Positions 40,280 through 63,313 of a DNA stretch of 64,000 bases are shown one piece after another. Within the stretch, counting starts at the first letter, position 1. The number at the start of each line of letters is the position of its first letter. Where the stretch lies: NCBI GenBank assembly GCA_964057225.1, contig OZ059898.1:11718001-11782000 (forward strand). The letters are read 5' to 3'. The notes under the pieces were generated by a model. That model ran no database searches. It was not told where the DNA came from and was given only the letters and a program-made list of their open reading frames with translations. Both the position numbers and the translations under genes were made by a program. This stretch comes from Auanema rhodensis (lineage: Eukaryota; Nematoda; Chromadorea; Rhabditida; Rhabditidae).

Positions 40280-42880
40280 TTTAGATTTTTTTAGTCTTGT
40301 TAATGTTTTAAATTAATTTAATTATTGTTAACAATATTCACATCTAGTTAACTGTACTCTGTGATGATTTATGGGTTTTCCGTTGTTTTCTGTAAATATC
40401 TTACAATATTTTTGTTGTTTATAAAAGTTTCGTTTTGAATGTTGTGATTCATTGAAGGTTTAATCCGAATCTATATTTGTTCCATTTTCTCAATCCGTAG
40501 AGTTTCCGAGAAATCTTTCTGCAGCTATTTCTTTTTTATATTTTTCTCGCATTAACTATATTCGCAATTATTATGGAGCTATTCATTGAATGATGAAAGG
40601 TCATTTTGTATCTGTTCGGGATTAGAGGTAACAATTTGCTTCTTATATAGTTGTGACAATTGTTACCGATGGGTCACTAAGATGCATTGAGAACGTCAAT
40701 AGTGGACTGGTCATTATGTTGTTTCTCTCTCTGGGGTGTCTTTCTCAGAACTAAGCCATTTACATTATGCTATTGTTGTTTATTTCTACGTTATCTTCTT
40801 TTATCGTTCACATTCCTGAAATTATTGATTAACTATTTTGTTACGGAATTTATTCTAATTTCCAACCATTTTCCATTTTCAAGATGCATGTTACACGCAC
40901 TGGTTGGTTATGTATTTTTTAGGTAAACGCAATTTATTTCGTTTTAGGCATGTTTTTTTAATATTTTTCTATTTTTGCTTTTTGTTTTAAGTATATAACA
41001 TTTATTTTGAATTCTTCCTATGACATGCCTTATGTTTTCCCAAACTGTTTTTTCTGTTGTTCTTCAGTTTAGTTCGGCATTTTTTATACCATAAATATGT
41101 GACCCGGCACGCGGCGGCGATCGATTCATGGCAAACGGTATTATCCGGCCTCTCACTTCATGGATATTTCCTCATACCTAAATCGATTTATAGCGATCTG
41201 CAATTTTTTTTGTTAGATAATGATTGTTTTCCTGCAATTCGTCTTTTTTACTTTTTCATAGGCACTGTTCATCAATGTTATAACAGTTTTATTCATTTAT
41301 ATCATGAGAAATTATGTCACTTCTTATATGAAAAATGAAGCCAGCGACTGCTTGACCATCTGGACGCTTTTTTTATTGATGCGGCACTCTTACATAGCAT
41401 GCTCTATCCTTCTGCTGCTGGTTTCTCACCAACATTCATCATTAGCATATCGTGATTAGACATAATGCATAGATTGATTCTATTTATTATATGCAATCTG
41501 CTCGTGATGCCTCTCCTTTGGGTTTCCTTTTTCTTAAAAGTAACTGTTAAGCTTTATTTGAAGTGACTGAATGCTGTTGTTTCGTAATGCTTTTTGAATT
41601 TCCCCCCACATTGTCTTAAACTATGAATATTTCACTGTTCACTCTTTGGTCTGATTCCTTTTTTCCTATTGGATTAGTTGTATCTTCTAGAAACAATGCA
41701 AATTCGTAGGGAACATAATGTGATGTATTGTTCATTTTCCTATTCATTTTCTCTCATTCCTATGTCTTTTTCAAATTTCAAGTTCCTAGTTAACACAATG
41801 GCCAGATGAACTATTTCAACTGTGTGCAGTATTTAATGAATAATCAGTTCGATAACTTTTCATCAAATCTAAATGAGTTCTTTATCTGTTATATTTCATC
41901 CAAGTATTGTTCACTCAAGCGTGCTTCTATTTCATTGCCCATTTTCCTTCTATGTAGTGTGGCTTTGTTCACACTATATCGACATTCCCTTCACTTTTAG
42001 CGCTCTACTTTTTATTCGATGTCTATCCTAGCAGCTATAACTACTGCTATCTATCTACTTGTCCGACACTTCAAATCCCGTGATTTTATTCAAGTTTTAC
42101 TAGGCTCTATACTCTCACTAACTTCTTAAACTTGATGGTTCACAATCGCACATCATAGGTACAGATAAAATTAATCTGACATTTCTACATATCTTCGATC
42201 TATGTAATATCTGGATAGCAGTGTGAACATACATGTTGATCAGTTGATCATAGTAAAATTATTACCACTTCTCAAATGAATAATTTATAAAAATTCTTTG
42301 AAGATTTTACGGTTTTAGCTGTTTACGTTCTGGGACAGCTAGGACACCAAATCAATGTTTTCTTTTGTCCTGCTTTGGCTATTTGGCTGTCTCCGTTATT
42401 TGCTATTATTTTCGGCCTTCGACATTTTCTGTTAGGTCCGTCAGTTTGTTGCTACCCCTCTAGTGGTATTGCTTTTGAATGATTGTGAAGCTAATGATTT
42501 TTATTCGACAGTTTCACCGAAGAAAAAAATTGGTTATTCCGGACGAATGCCGATTTATGCATGCTATTCCGCTTATGTCAATAATGTTTTTCACCCTTTT
42601 ACTCAAGTATTACAGAAATTAATTTTTTTGTCTATTTTACTTTTGTAATTCCGAATTGAAGAGTTATTATATTATAACATGATTCAGAGAAAGTTGTTAA
42701 CAATTCATGTTGTTTTACATGATTCATATTAAAATATTAGTAAGGGATAGTTGCTACTTGCTCATTCTTGTAAACTTTGCTTTCTACCGCATTTGCTATG
42801 TTACATCAGATTATCTTTCAAAATTTATTTTTTTTATAGTTTCAGGTTCATACTAATGTCGTAGAGAGGGCGATTCGGTG
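40280..42880. other. Intergenic region and 5' flank of abl-1
   Basis: 2.6 kb of T-rich sequence after gcn-2. Several open frames of 60-93 codons exist (for instance 41057-41338) but are Phe/Tyr/Leu-rich with no recognisable domain. A strong TTTCAG acceptor ends at 42845, 35 bases before the abl-1 ATG, so an upstream noncoding exon or a spliced leader is likely. Confidence 0.45.
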
Positions 42881-53926
<11,046 letters not shown>

Positions 53927-55587
53927 TTCTACTCTTTCATGTTTTGTACAAATTGTCAAATGGATTTACTTGGAAAACCTATGTTGAAAATTTTTGAACT
54001 TGAAAATATCACTCTTTTGCCTTTCCGTTACCAGGTGCTACTTTATCTCTCAAAATCTATCAAAACCTACGCTAGTCTCTTTCTACGCAATGCAATATAC
54101 TATATACCCATTGAATTGTTTTACTGATTACGTAATGTTCCTGTTTTATATTTTCACTTCTCTACTCACTTCACTGGTATTGGCACTGTTGAATCAGCCT
54201 TCTATTATATTTCGTATTTAAAGCCATAATCAAACTTATATAAGCTCTCCTGTGATGTAGAAATATGAACGATGTTAACATGCTACTTCTCGAGATTATT
54301 GTTCGCATAAAATGACAGTATCTCATATTTTCGTAGTTTTTATTTATTGGCGATAGCTCAAAGTATCCTTTTCTTCACTTTGTATGATAATAAAATTTTA
54401 AACTTTCATTCATTCTATTTAAATTTTAATTCTAAATTTAACACGATAATTGCATGAACATACCAATGATTATATATATTTTTCTTCAATTATACTCTGA
54501 ACAAGATGAATCAAATAGAGCAAAGCTCAGTAGCAATGCAAGAAGTCACTTTATAAGTGGAAATCATTATTTTTGCACATTAAATTTGCTAGAACTGATT
54601 GAAACTTAGCTATACACTCACGTGTGTTTGAGAAATAGAGCAAACTTATTGAAAAAGTTTGAATATTTCGATAGAAAATGAATATATGTTACATCACATC
54701 TGTTTTTTCTGTTTCAATGACAATTCATTCAGAATTTATTCTTCTGATTGTTGACAATCATTGGCAAGACGAAAACGTTTCAGAAACCCGATAATTTAGT
54801 TGAATAAGATGAAGAAAGAGAGTCTGTCGGAATTGTATTAATTATATTGTTCATATGTGATGTATGTGGTATGTTATATATGTAATTTGTCTTTGTTTAC
54901 ATTATAAAACATGGTATTGTCTTAACAACGGCTATTTTATCACACGACGATGCGTTATCCATCCATATGTATCTTAGATGATACCATGTTTGATGGATAG
55001 AATTTTGGCATTGAAATTTAATAGACAACGACGACGATACGCACTATTAGGGAAGAAAGGATGAAGAGGATGTAAGAGAAAAAAAGAAGATTTTCTGAGG
55101 TTGTGAATAGAAAACAGATGAGATGGACAAAAAGCTACAAAGAAGATACAACTCAAAGCATTACAGAGATATAAAATATTACATAGGAGAGGGTACGAAA
55201 AAGCTAAGAATAGGGGGTTGAATTATGGAGAGGGGGAGAGAGCAAAGCAAGAAAAAGCTTTAAAACATTGTCACTCAATAGGAATTAGAGAGACCAGTAA
55301 TATAAGGAATTCTTTTTATAAATATTATAAGTAGTTTTCAATTAGTCTTTGGTATTTCATGCGGGTATAGGGGGGAATTTTTCTTAAACAGAATATGAGC
55401 TGAAGAAACAAGAAGTCAATAATCTGGACGTTTCACAAGAATTTCATGTACTAATTAAGCCAGTTTGCTTTTTAGCTCATAAAGCTGCTTCTTATTATAG
55501 CCAAGAAGAGATTGAAATTGAAATTCGGATTATTAGATACGGTAGATTGTGTGTTGTGTAATCTGATTCACAGTCTTATATTGTCTT
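53927..55587. other. abl-1 3' region and intergenic, no further gene seen
   Basis: Contains the abl-1 3' UTR and spacer. Phe/Ile-rich open frames at 53939-54221 follow directly after the abl-1 stop and look like chance. From about 54990 to 55270 the plus strand is purine-rich. Confidence 0.5.
54389..54394 (+). terminator. Candidate poly(A) signal of abl-1
   Basis: AATAAA 463 bases after the abl-1 stop codon is the first canonical signal in a suitable place. Without transcript data it remains a candidate. Confidence 0.4.
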
Positions 55588-56242
55588 TTAGCCAAAGCGA
55601 ACGCTTGATGCCCAGCTGCTTCCACGTTTGCCAAATCGAACCTGATTAGCCCAGCGCTTTTGATAGCCATTAGCTCCTCCCATGTAGATCGGAAGCTTAA
55701 AATATGTAAATGTTTAAATTGACGAGGATTTCAATCTATTTATGAACTATAAACAACAATTTTTGACCTTTATTTCTACATAGAAAAAGTCTAAAATATC
55801 TTATTTTGCTTGGGAAATAAGAATAATAAAGACTTCATTATATATTGCAAACAAATAGTTTTTCTTGAATGTTTCAGAAATTATACAGCTTTGTGAAACA
55901 GTGTATATATTCAAATCGTTAAACTCACAACCCTTTTACCTTCAAAGAAAACAAAAATTTCTAAACCATAGAGATAGAGAAGAAGGTTGAGGGGTGGGTG
56001 GAAGGTAGAACATGATTATTCGTCGAAATAATATCGGCTTTCAGATATGAATACGTATACTGTATATTAGATGATTGAAAACCAGAGAATAAAAGTCAAA
56101 TGATTAGATACTTTTCATGTATCTTGTATTTTTATTTCTTGCAGTTTTGAATTTGAACAAGAAAATCATACCCTTGCATCTTGGACGACTGGATTTTCAT
56201 TGTAGTCAATCAGCTCGCTTGCCGGCTCCATTTCTGACCGAA
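55588..56242 (-). CDS. flp-19: FMRFamide-like neuropeptide precursor FLP-19, last two exons
   Basis: Two joined exons are seen: 56172-56242 and, after a 476-base intron, 55588-55695. The last exon encodes WANQVRFGKR followed by GSSWASSVRFG and the stop TAA (55588-55590). The C. elegans flp-19 peptides are WANQVRF-amide and ASWASSVRF-amide, so the match is nearly exact, with Ser for Ala at one position. Both end in RFG, giving RF-amide after processing at KR and at the C-terminus. The upstream exon (RSEMEPASELIDYNENPVVQ) is an acidic propeptide. It opens in phase with two codon-completing bases after a TTTTTTCCAG acceptor, so at least one more exon, with the signal peptide, lies to the right and was not found. 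A hydrophobic minus-strand frame at 57760-57942 is one weak candidate. Confidence 0.9.
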
Positions 56243-56462
56243 CTGGAAAAAAAAATGTTTTTTAAACACAAAATTTGATGTTTTTTATTTTGTTATTTTA
56301 GAAGCAACTACATACAAAAGAATGATGTTTAAAAGTTCTTTTTGTTTTTCTGTTTGCAACAATCAAAACTAAACAATTGTTGGGTTTCTAACCACAATAT
56401 TGGCAATTATGTTGTCTAATAGAAACTTTTTTTCTATTCTATTCTTAAATATTATAAAACAA

Positions 56463-56486
56463 ATTCTTCTTCTTCTTCTTCTTCTC
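56463..56486. repeat. CTT microsatellite
   Basis: Seven to eight TTC units in a row, inside the expected flp-19 5' intron, followed by an A11 run. Confidence 0.9.
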
Positions 56487-59400
56487 CAAAAAAAAAAAGA
56501 AATTTCTCACTTTTTTGTAACAAAAAAATCAAAAATTAGTGATACTCTTGTTAGAGTATAGTATATTCAGTTGATGTTTGAACAATATTAGTTGTAAAAG
56601 TATAATGATGTATCCATAATATGAATGATGAAAAAGGTATATACTATATGTATAGTTAATTAGTTATTAAACGGATATTATTGATGATTATGATTATTAT
56701 TATTATTTGTAAAGATAGAATTTCGTTTTATTTTATTAGTTTTCCACATATTTTATTGCAATTTGAATAAATTATTTATAAGAGTATAATAGTTCGTATA
56801 GTTCGTTATTCCAAATTGAATATTCAACATTTTTTATTTTGACCAACAAATCGGTTTTTTTTGTTTTTTTTTGTTTCTTTTTTCTTTAAAATTAATCCGG
56901 TTGGTTGACTTTCTTAATTTTCAGTATTCAAGCAACTTTGTGAAAGGACGTTCGAACTTAAGCAGCATTAGCTTGACTGAAAAGACTACATTTACTTGAG
57001 TACTATCATTGAAATGCTGATTCAGAAAGATGATGCATCTACCATCCTTTACAAACAAAATATGAAACAGAAAAAGGTTTTTGAACGTCTGTATATCCGC
57101 TGTTGGAAATATTTTGACGTCAACGACGTTGATGAATGAAGAATCAGGTGATTGACAAAATCCCAAACGTTGTTGCATTCTGCCTAACAACCGTGGGCGT
57201 CATAGTTGGATATATTTGGTTATTAATTGAGTTTTTGGAACAAGTAAACGGGAAGAGTGATGTAAAGAGTAGGAAAAAAATGCTTCTTCGTCATCTTCGC
57301 TTAAAGGTTTTCAATCTTGCTGTCCTATTGCTCATTATCATTCAGGTTTTCTCATTCATTTTCTTCATCCACATATAAGGAAAGTCGAGATACTTCCTTG
57401 ACTATACAACCACTTCAATCACATGCTAAGGGTAATAGCTACAAATCGTCTTAATTTCTCCAACATGTCTTCATTAATTAACGATGAAGAATGTTGTTAG
57501 ATGATAAGAGAAAAGAAAATATGAGACATTAAGACGAGAAGCTATCCGAAATGCAGCTCATACATCCACATCCACATACATATACATGATGTGTGTATGT
57601 GTTGTATCTTCTTTTCAGAAAAAGATTATATTTGCATTTGTACTCCTTTCAAGGTAATATGATGTAATGAAGCTTATTAAGTGGAATAGTAATTGTTGAT
57701 TATGAATGGAAGAAAAGGTGAATAACATGATAATCAAGTGAAACAGATAGTTATCCAAGTTAGGCAAAATAAGCTGAAATGACATAAGTAGAGCATAAGA
57801 CGTAAAAATGAGAAAAAGTTAGTTGGAACATGACACTCTGAGCTTGTAGAAACGAGAGTGAGATCAAAATACAGCTTAAGCTAAGCTTGAAGATGAAGCT
57901 GTGAATTTGATTCCTGATCAAAATGTTTCGCATTTCAAACATTTCATAAGTAATAAAATAAATCCTTCTTTCATCTGATCTCGAAATGCGCTAAATTCTA
58001 GCGTAAACGTTTAAGTTTGAAATGCTATCAGATTATGTTTAGAATTCACATTACGTTTGATGTTATAACGTAATACTTCTCTCATTCTATGAAGCATAAA
58101 CAGATGCAAAAACCATTTTTAGGCTTTTTCTTAACATGCTCAAAGGTGATTTTTGCATTCAGTCAGCTTTTGATAGACAAAAAATGTATTTGGTGAGATC
58201 CAATGAAGACGGAAAAGACAAAGACGACACACATTTCGGGGCAATCCTATAAACATCCTGTCCATATGAGCTGCTGCAAGATATTCTCTACATGGAGGGA
58301 AATGAAGAGGAAAATTCAAGTCCATTTCCTGATGACGTTCAAACGTAATATGATGTCGTATGTCTGGTCATTTGGTTTATCAGATGTTCGTTATTAAATG
58401 ATTGGATAATGATGTCAGATATGAGATGATGATGAATGTTTGTTCTCCAAGAGCTCTTAAATAAAAGCTGAAATGAGTCAAACACATGATGAAAAGTAAT
58501 AGAAATACAGTTCAGTAGTACGATTTTCATATAAATTATGCTTTTTCCGATGGCTAATTTGAGTAATGAAATTCGAGAGCCACTAGTTACCGTACTTCTG
58601 GCCTTGTAAGGAAGTTGGGCATTTAATGACCATACAAGGAAAACTCAAATTCCTTTATTTTCAAACGAAAATATAAAAAAAGTTTTTGTCAAGCGTTAAC
58701 TTTCATATTCATCAAATACCTGTCCGACTTTATGGCATATTCTTCCTTTTTTTTGATGCTGAACAACATGCTCTAATAACAGCTTAGAGAACAAACATTT
58801 TCATCTTAAAGCGTTGAGAAAAGGAAAAACCCTAGCTTACACATACATATGTCTGACTAAATGCTATATGTCAAAGATCTATTTTCTTACAAATGGTAAG
58901 CAATAACAGCCTTAGAAAGTTCTAAACAAAGAACCACAAACTCATACTATATGGTCGAACTTTCGGAACAAAAATATATTTGTAAGGAACTAAATTCTTC
59001 CCGGTCATCTTTCTCATTGTTCACTCGTTTTCTTAGGAGAAGCTTTGAAAACATTTCTTCGACGAGTAAACTATCTCCCTTTCCTTTTCTCTGGGTCTTG
59101 GAATATTCGGATCAGTTGTGACATACAGGAAAACAGGAGAAAGGATATGGCTCAAGTAATTGGCCCATAAGAAAACAACAGAAACAGTGAGTGAAAAAGC
59201 GGATTAATACAGAAAATGACGAAAATTGGCTTATTTTCAAGGCATATTATGGCTTTTTCGTTGTTGAGGTTCTGTTTCTCACATCAGAAAAAAATTTTTT
59301 CAAGAAGGACAAGTAGCAGAAAATGAAGAATATTCTGATCAGCTTCATGTTCAGTTGATTTAGATGATCATTCAAAGAAATTCGGTAACGTTCTGCCTTC

Positions 59401-59923
59401 AGCTTGTAATCTCATGGGTCATTTACAGAACATTTTTCGTTTTAATTGAGTATTTTTTTGTTTTTAGCAAACTACACAGATTGCCTGCAAGTAGTACATC
59501 TAATAGGATGAAATGTCTGATTTAAATTTTCTATTATTAAATATTCTTCGTATTTCAGATTGAAATGAAAAAATTTTAAGAAGTTAATATAGAAAATATA
59601 TGTAACTAAAATGTTTTTATTAAACTTATTTAGGTTTTTAGTTTAATATAAACAAATAAAAACTTAGATTCTGATTTTGTAGAAAGCACATAATGCTTAT
59701 GGTATCAACATATCTCATCAAGTTTTTGTAGAAAGAAACATGTTTATATTATTATTTTGTATAAGAACATTTGTCTCCGATGAATATTCATAAATCAAAC
59801 TTTTTGGAAAAAGGAAAAGGATTAGAATGAGATATCTAATTTGAAATTTCAGAGTTTTGAATTTTGAGTAATGATTAATTCGGAATGTTGACAGAACAGC
59901 TCGTTTTCTGCTATCTACTTCTC

Positions 59924-59924
<1 letters not shown>

Positions 59925-59967
<43 letters not shown>
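59925..59967. repeat. CT dinucleotide microsatellite
   Basis: An almost uninterrupted CT tract of about 43 bases on the plus strand. The first of several with the same strand orientation. Confidence 0.95.
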
Positions 59968-59973
<6 letters not shown>

Positions 59974-60185
59974 GTATTTTTCTATTTAATTCTCATATTT
60001 ATTATTTTTTGTTTTAAAATTCAAACTATATTATAGAGAAACATTTGATAACAAACATTTATGAAAATTTGAAAGAAATTATGGAGATGCTACAGACTTA
60101 TACATCTATTCTATTTTCGGTGTTTAGGATGATGATTAGAAACTGTCGTTTCGAATATTAAAAAGCTTATTTAACTATTTTGAAG

Positions 60186-60207
60186 TATATATATATATAT
60201 ATATATT
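60186..60207. repeat. TA dinucleotide microsatellite
   Basis: Alternating TA of about 22 bases. Confidence 0.9.
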
Positions 60208-61300
60208 TATATGTTAATCTATATTAAAATATGCGAAATTCTTAATTTCAATTCGTATAAATCATTTTTTCTGATTTGACCCAAATTGAACAACATATAG
60301 AAATTTCTTTGGTTCAGAAAAGGTGAGAAAATTCTAAACGATTCACATGAATCACAGTTAAAGTTGGTTGGATAAAACCCTTCAATTATGCTCGTAAATA
60401 TATGAGTTTTAACATAATTGGTTTGATGTATTGAAGCTTAGAAGGAAATGATACCTTCCGCCATATTCCGTTTTCATGATGTAATCAAACGGATTCCTTA
60501 TTAAGATTATCATCTTGTGTATCTTTAACTCAAACAATATGATGAGTATACTACGAAAATAAGTAAAAACTGTAGTTGAAGTTTGAATTTAAGTTGAACT
60601 TTCTTTCAAAATGATCGAATTTGGAGAAAAAACTTTCTTATAACCTACCTAAGCAAAGAGAGAGAAGAATAAAGAATAAAGAGAAGAGAATTGTCTGGGA
60701 AGATAACATGACAGGTTCAGATGTTTAGCGATGTCGAAAAGCCGCTTCAGACAACGATGTCGTTAGATTGAAAAAATGACGGAGGTGGAGAAGAAGGGGG
60801 AGAAGGAGGAGGAGAGTTGACGAAAGAGGCAAGGCATAGCTCCGCCTCCATGAGAGGAATAGGAAGACCAGGCAGTACCTCATAATGCAGGGAGAACAAA
60901 AAAGAAAATTCAATCTGTGCAAAAACATTAGAAAGCACAATCTGTTATACTGGTCAGTTTTACAACGAAAAACGTACTTATTGCTTTTTTTTGCAATAAC
61001 TGTTAGAATACTTGTTAAAGAACAGCATGTTTATGTAGAAAATCTTTATAATTTGCGAGAATATATTGAAAATTCTGTAAAGATTAGGTGGAATCTGAAA
61101 CTCGAAATGTGACGATGTAGTATATCCAGTCAAATATCACGCTAATGAGATTGCGTTACTCTGTGAAAATCAGCCTTCTGATTGTCATCTGATTCGAATA
61201 GTTGGAGCATTGATATTGAGATGATGATGTCGTCGTCGTCGACGACGTCCTCATCATTTCATCATTATTTAACATTTAGAAAGTTGAGAAGTTTAACAGT

Positions 61301-61317
61301 TTCTCTCTGTCTCTCTG

Positions 61318-61393
<76 letters not shown>
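61301..61393. repeat. CTCTCTGT and CT microsatellite
   Basis: Three CTCTCTGT units lead into about 68 bases of pure CT. It explains the poly-Leu-Ser and poly-Arg-Glu shadow frames on the two strands. Confidence 0.95.
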
Positions 61394-61397
<4 letters not shown>

Positions 61398-62191
61398 CAG
61401 CCTTCTCTCTTGTTACTATATACATACCTCCATGAGCTTTACAGCATGTCATGTACAAAATATTGTACTCAAATTTATAAATATTTTTTTATATTCTAAA
61501 ATGAAAATATAACTTTTTTTAGAAAGTCCAATCAAAAAAATAATTTCCTTTTCATATTTTCAGTAATTTCAATAAATTGTTATGAAAAACTAAGCTTTTA
61601 CAATAGACGCATCACCATATATCTGCTTAGCTTACGCTTGCTGCAAGTTTTTCTGCTTTTTAAGAACAAAATTTGAGAATAAAAATAATTTTTTCTTCTT
61701 AACTGTTATGTTTCAAATATCCATTTAATCTCATTATGCTAGCTATTCGATTTCAAAACGACAGAGACAGGAAAACATCCGTTCTCCGTTCATGCAACCT
61801 AGTTGACGCCACCAGCTAATGTGAATTACTCGGTTGAGACTTTCAGCTCACATAAAACCAAATGAGATTCAACATTTTTTTTTCGGAGACTTTTCCAGTT
61901 TTTTTTTTCAGAAAAAGATATCCACAAGTGATTGCTATATATACATATTTATTTATTTATATTTATATATTTATATCTATAAGTATGGAGATTTGTATTC
62001 AAAAACACAATTGATGCTGAAATAGCTGCAATTGAAATTTGAGCAAATCAAACAATTATGTCAACAACGATAAATAGGAAAAACCTTGATAATTGAGTTC
62101 ATATAATAAGGCTCAGATAACTTTACTTATTCTTCCACTGTTCTAGCTTCTCTGTTATTCATTTTTAAAAACTAAGAGACAAGTGAAAAGA

Positions 62192-62216
62192 GAGAGAGAG
62201 AAAGAGAGAGAGAGAG
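62192..62216. repeat. GA-rich microsatellite
   Basis: GAGAGAGAGAAAGAGAGAG-type tract, the one member of this group with purines on the plus strand. Confidence 0.85.
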
Positions 62217-62596
62217 GGAAAGGTCTGAGTAACTGGAAAATAATAAAGGATGAAGGGGGGACAGAGAGAAGAGAACTGCTTGCAGTGTCAGTAAAGAGTC
62301 TTCAATTATTTAAATTTTTCATTTTAATCGTCTTCTTTTCTGTGACAAAACCATCGTATTCACGTAGTAAATAGATCTCAACATCTTTTCCCTTTTTTTT
62401 CAAAAAAATTTTTAATAAATGAATACGTGCATCCTTTTTTTCTTTTTCTCTTCTTCGTCATTTTTAAAGATAAATATACAAGAAGCGACGAAAAAAATGG
62501 ATAAAGAGATCATTTCGGCTTTTCTATTCTTCAACCCAAAAAAGGAAAAAGTCTTCTGTTCATCCTTAAAGATTTTTCCTATTCCTCTCTTGCACC

Positions 62597-62622
62597 CCCC
62601 CCTCTCTCTCTCTCTCTCTTTC
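62597..62622. repeat. Short C-run and CT microsatellite
   Basis: A C8 run followed by about nine CT units, 280 bases before the Polinton protease frame. Confidence 0.85.
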
Positions 62623-62902
62623 TAGTAGCATAGGAAGGAGGGATTATAAAACCATTTTCGACTTTTCAGTCATTTTAACATATTTTCTTTCTCTTATGAC
62701 AGAGAATCACCTCATTTACAACATTTTTTTGAAAAAAGTGTAAATTGAATGAATTTGAAAAGTTTTAAAAAGTGCTCATTTTCAATAATTTTTGTACATT
62801 TCCAACCAATTTTTTCATTTTCACATTTTTAAAAAATATCAAGGATGTCGATTTTAGAAAGAAAGTGGTATTATCTCTGAAGTTAAAATATAAGGCCAAT
62901 AA

Positions 62903-63313
62903 ATGAAATTCTCAATAGACCTGAAGCCTCTTACTATCTTCGAACTCATAGAATTAGCAGAAATATTGGGAATCAAGGATTTTAGAGGAGTCTTTATGAG
63001 AGATACTTTACCTTCTAAGATTAAAGAAAGAGAAGTAGGAATTCTCAATCTAGATTCTTCTAATTATAAAGGTACTCATTGGGTTTGTTATTCCAAAAAC
63101 AAAGAAAATATTTGTTACTTTGATTCTTTTGGATTAGATCCACCTCTAGAACTTCAACAATATCTCAAGAATAACAATAAGAAAGATAAAATACTTTTAT
63201 CAACATTTCAAATTCAAAAATTTGGAACACATCATTGTAGTTATTATTGTTTGTTACTTCTAAAATTATTAGAATCTTATGATTATCAAAAGTCAATAAT
63301 TGGTCTGATGTGA
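62903..63313 (+). CDS. Adenain-like cysteine protease of a Polinton/Maverick element
   Basis: A 136-residue frame without introns. Family C5-type proteases of Polintons are thought to mature virion proteins. The order and spacing of catalytic residues is intact: His59 in GTHWV, Asp74 in YFDSFG, Gln105 and Cys112 in the HHCSYYC segment, with seven residues between Gln and Cys as in adenovirus protease. The N-terminal part has FRGVFMRDTLPSK and GILNLDSS, both usual in Polinton proteases. Length is below the usual 180-200 residues, mostly at the C-terminus. The 3' end (stop at 63311-63313) overlaps the end of the polymerase fragment on the other strand by 28 bases. The AT-rich codon use matches the surroundings, so age cannot be judged from it. 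Open reading frame and catalytic residues are seen; function is inferred. Confidence 0.85.
   Translation: MKFSIDLKPLTIFELIELAEILGIKDFRGVFMRDTLPSKIKEREVGILNLDSSNYKGTHWVCYSKNKENICYFDSFGLDPPLELQQYLKNNNKKDKILLSTFQIQKFGTHHCSYYCLLLLKLLESYDYQKSIIGLM

Larger units (their letters stand above)
56243..62902. other. Gene-poor region; flp-19 upstream exon expected here
   Basis: 6.6 kb of AT-rich DNA. It should contain the flp-19 first exon and promoter. A cluster of overlapping short open frames lies at 56925-57378, a GC-richer patch at 60720-60900 has open frames on the minus strand, and CT/GA microsatellites appear from 59925 onward. None of the short frames could be tied to a known family. Confidence 0.45.

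Noticed and set aside
40687-42648. Several 60-93 codon frames upstream of abl-1
   Set aside because: Phe/Leu/Tyr-rich translation of T-rich DNA with no domain or consistent splice pattern.
57760-57942. Minus-strand hydrophobic frame as the flp-19 signal-peptide exon
   Set aside because: Hydrophobic core looks like a signal peptide but no donor with the required phase could be shown, so it was not joined to flp-19.
61182-61499. 105-codon plus and 60-codon minus frames with Ser-Leu or Arg-Glu repeats
   Set aside because: Products of the CT microsatellite read in different frames.
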